A DNA stretch of 64,000 nt from Isoetes taiwanensis. Lineage: Eukaryota > Streptophyta > Lycopodiopsida > Isoetales > Isoetaceae. Within the stretch, counting starts at the first letter, position 1. The number at the start of each line of letters is the position of its first letter. Below, in pieces: positions 62,401 through 64,000 of this stretch. The notes under the pieces are model-generated. The model was not told where the DNA came from and ran no database searches. It worked only from the letters and a program-made list of their open reading frames with translations. Location of the stretch: NCBI GenBank assembly GCA_021234155.1, contig JAJEKV010000050.1, positions 62,001 through 126,000 of the forward strand, in the 5' to 3' direction. The translations under genes and the position numbers were made by a program.

Positions 62401-64000
62401 GTGGGCCTCTTTTTTGCCCCCACCGAAAAGCCTTCTCCACTAGGTCCAATCTACACGCCACGCAGACGCATGTAATACTGTAAAAACAAAACAAAAGTGC
62501 AGAAAAAAAAATAGAATAGAGGGTAAGAAAATCCAAACCAAGCAGTACATGTATTTTACACCATGTTATCTACCACACTAAAAATTCACAAAGCATATAT
62601 TGACAAGATTTATTTCCACACACCACGTAAGCTCCTCACCTCACCAACCACATATCACAAGCAATCACTAACCACATACCACACATAAATTACATTAACA
62701 ATAAAAAATGTGGTGAAGATGAAGAAATGAAATAACCTCGGTGGATTCTTCCTGTATAAGAGTGGCATGATCCTCTTTTACATTTCGCTCCAATCTTCTC
62801 AATCCTAACATCCTTTTGCATTTGGAGAGACCCTAACAAGCTTTACTAAAAATTGTTTACGTTCTATGACGTAATTGGGAATTGCATCTCGCCCTTCTAA
62901 CTCTTTTGTACAAAACCCATTTCCCCTTTGCACTCCATTCTTTCCCTCTCTTCAATTTTGCTTTGGTAAGATTCCCGTCAGGATGAACACCCGCCAGCTT
63001 ACCAAAACCCTAAAAGCACTCCATGATTAGCACTTTCTGTGATAATGCTTCCTCTTACGCCATAGCAAGTAAATCACCTGGTCGCTAAACTCGCTATCAC
63101 AAGTAGATTCTTCACAAGTTGAATGGAAGTTCTCAGGCAGCCAACATGTCGCTCTTGGTTTGCAAATCTTTCACCTCTTCTCGGCCAAGTATCGCCCCAC
63201 TGTCATCCTCGCGTATAATCTAGTAAAACCTCTTTCTATCACAAGTAGACGTTTCTTTAGTGGTGTGCTATGAAATGAAGATAAATAACAATTTTAATAC
63301 TATCCGACGCCTAGTGAAATGCCTGTGATCCTCCTCTCCACATGCAATTTTTGCTAATTCTTTCTTAGCTTCCCTTTCGCTCTTCCTTTGCCGCCTTTAT
63401 GATCCCTGCCTCTTGTTCGAGTCTCTACCTCGTAAGTTCTGCTTGAGATTTGTATGCATTTGCTTCCAAATTAAATGATTGAAGGTATGAACCTGATTGA
63501 TCCACAACTCTATTTCCACGCCATACCGCGGTGCTTCGTGAAAGGGCGCCGTGGGTCGTGGGTTTAGAAATCGGTTCTAAGGGAGATTGAATGGGACTGC
63601 GGCGAGGAAAATTGGAATGGGACTCGTATGCAGTGAATTGGGTTGTGCCAGCCAAGCAAATGATTTAAACCACGCATACGCACTAAAAGCCAAAACAAAC
63701 ATTTAAAATCGCGACCACAAATTTGATATCTCCCACCACATTTTAGGGACAGGGGACACCTGTGCAGTGTTCCACTTACAACATGCTTTCACCCCACTAC
63801 AACCTGCTCTCCCCTCTTCCAAATCCATAATCCGCGGATGTCAACCTGCGGAGATCGCTTTCCTGCATCGTATGAGAGACAAGTATTCTCCAAAAGCAAA
63901 GACACAAACCTCTCTCGCAAAAGTTGTCCTCTTCTTCGTCTCCTTGAAAGGCATAATGGGAAGGTTGTGTGCAGGTTTAGGAAACCCTCGTGGTAGGCCG
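62401..64000. other. intergenic, one weak exon-like frame
   Basis: A minus-strand frame at 63,430-63,655 (AVWRGNRVVDQSGSYLQSFN, LEANAYKSQAELTR) ends near a GAG|GTAGAG donor-like site. No family recognised and no partner exon found. The rest holds nothing I can support. Confidence 0.35.

Overview
The window is nuclear DNA of a land plant. The evidence is spliced protein genes with short GT..AG introns, a plant-type acyl-activating enzyme, a land-plant pentatricopeptide-repeat (PPR) sequence, the 3' end of a chromodomain Ty3/gypsy retrotransposon, tRNA-headed SINE-like elements, a ~170-bp satellite and long AT-rich gene-poor spacers. The PPR wording and overall repeat style would fit a fern or another large-genome plant, but that is inference. 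There is no operon, prokaryotic promoter, CRISPR array or rRNA gene.

Layout. 1-4 kb is intergenic, with a short SINE-like element (about 2.57-2.71 kb) and a small tandem/inverted repeat. 4.9-5.4 kb holds three phase-consistent exons of an unidentified minus-strand gene. 5.6-6.75 kb is a truncated chromovirus: end of integrase, chromodomain and probable 3' LTR. 7.3-7.4 kb has a strong hairpin. 9.8-10.9 kb is a broken minus-strand PPR gene with a partial internal duplication. 17.4-20.9 kb is a satellite of about 17 units of ~170 bp, each with 22-bp subrepeats and a 12-bp-arm palindrome. A ~190-bp (CT)n tract lies at 23.4 kb. An exon-like open frame lies at 24.9-25.2 kb. Two diverged copies of a retroposon-like repeat with (TTCTA)n tails lie at 26.7-27.3 and 31.0-31.75 kb.

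33-36 kb is the most gene-like part: a minus-strand two-exon C-terminal fragment (32.9-33.5 kb), then a three-exon AMP-binding acyl-activating enzyme (34.2-36.2 kb) that is nearly complete but carries several single-base frame breaks. 40.6-48.6 kb is a duplication landscape. A ~1.2-kb block occurs at 40.6-41.9 and again at 47.4-48.6 kb and carries two exons that are open in the first copy and broken in the second. Between them lies a head-to-tail 1.6-kb duplication with GC-rich halves. A SINE-like insertion is present in only one copy of the 1.2-kb block.

48.6-53.4 kb has several weak exon-like frames. 53.7-63 kb is a repeat field marked by a recurring TGTGGTG/CACCACA word, a nested 646-bp duplication and two minisatellites.

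Many coding traces show isolated one-base indels, and the satellite subrepeats vary mainly at one internal position. Either the sequence is uncorrected long-read assembly in places or most of these loci are decaying. I cannot separate the two from this window alone. I found no convincing new multi-gene system. The most interesting structures are the palindrome-bearing satellite, the filled/empty-site pair inside the 40-48 kb duplication, and the shared 3' ends of the SINE-like families.
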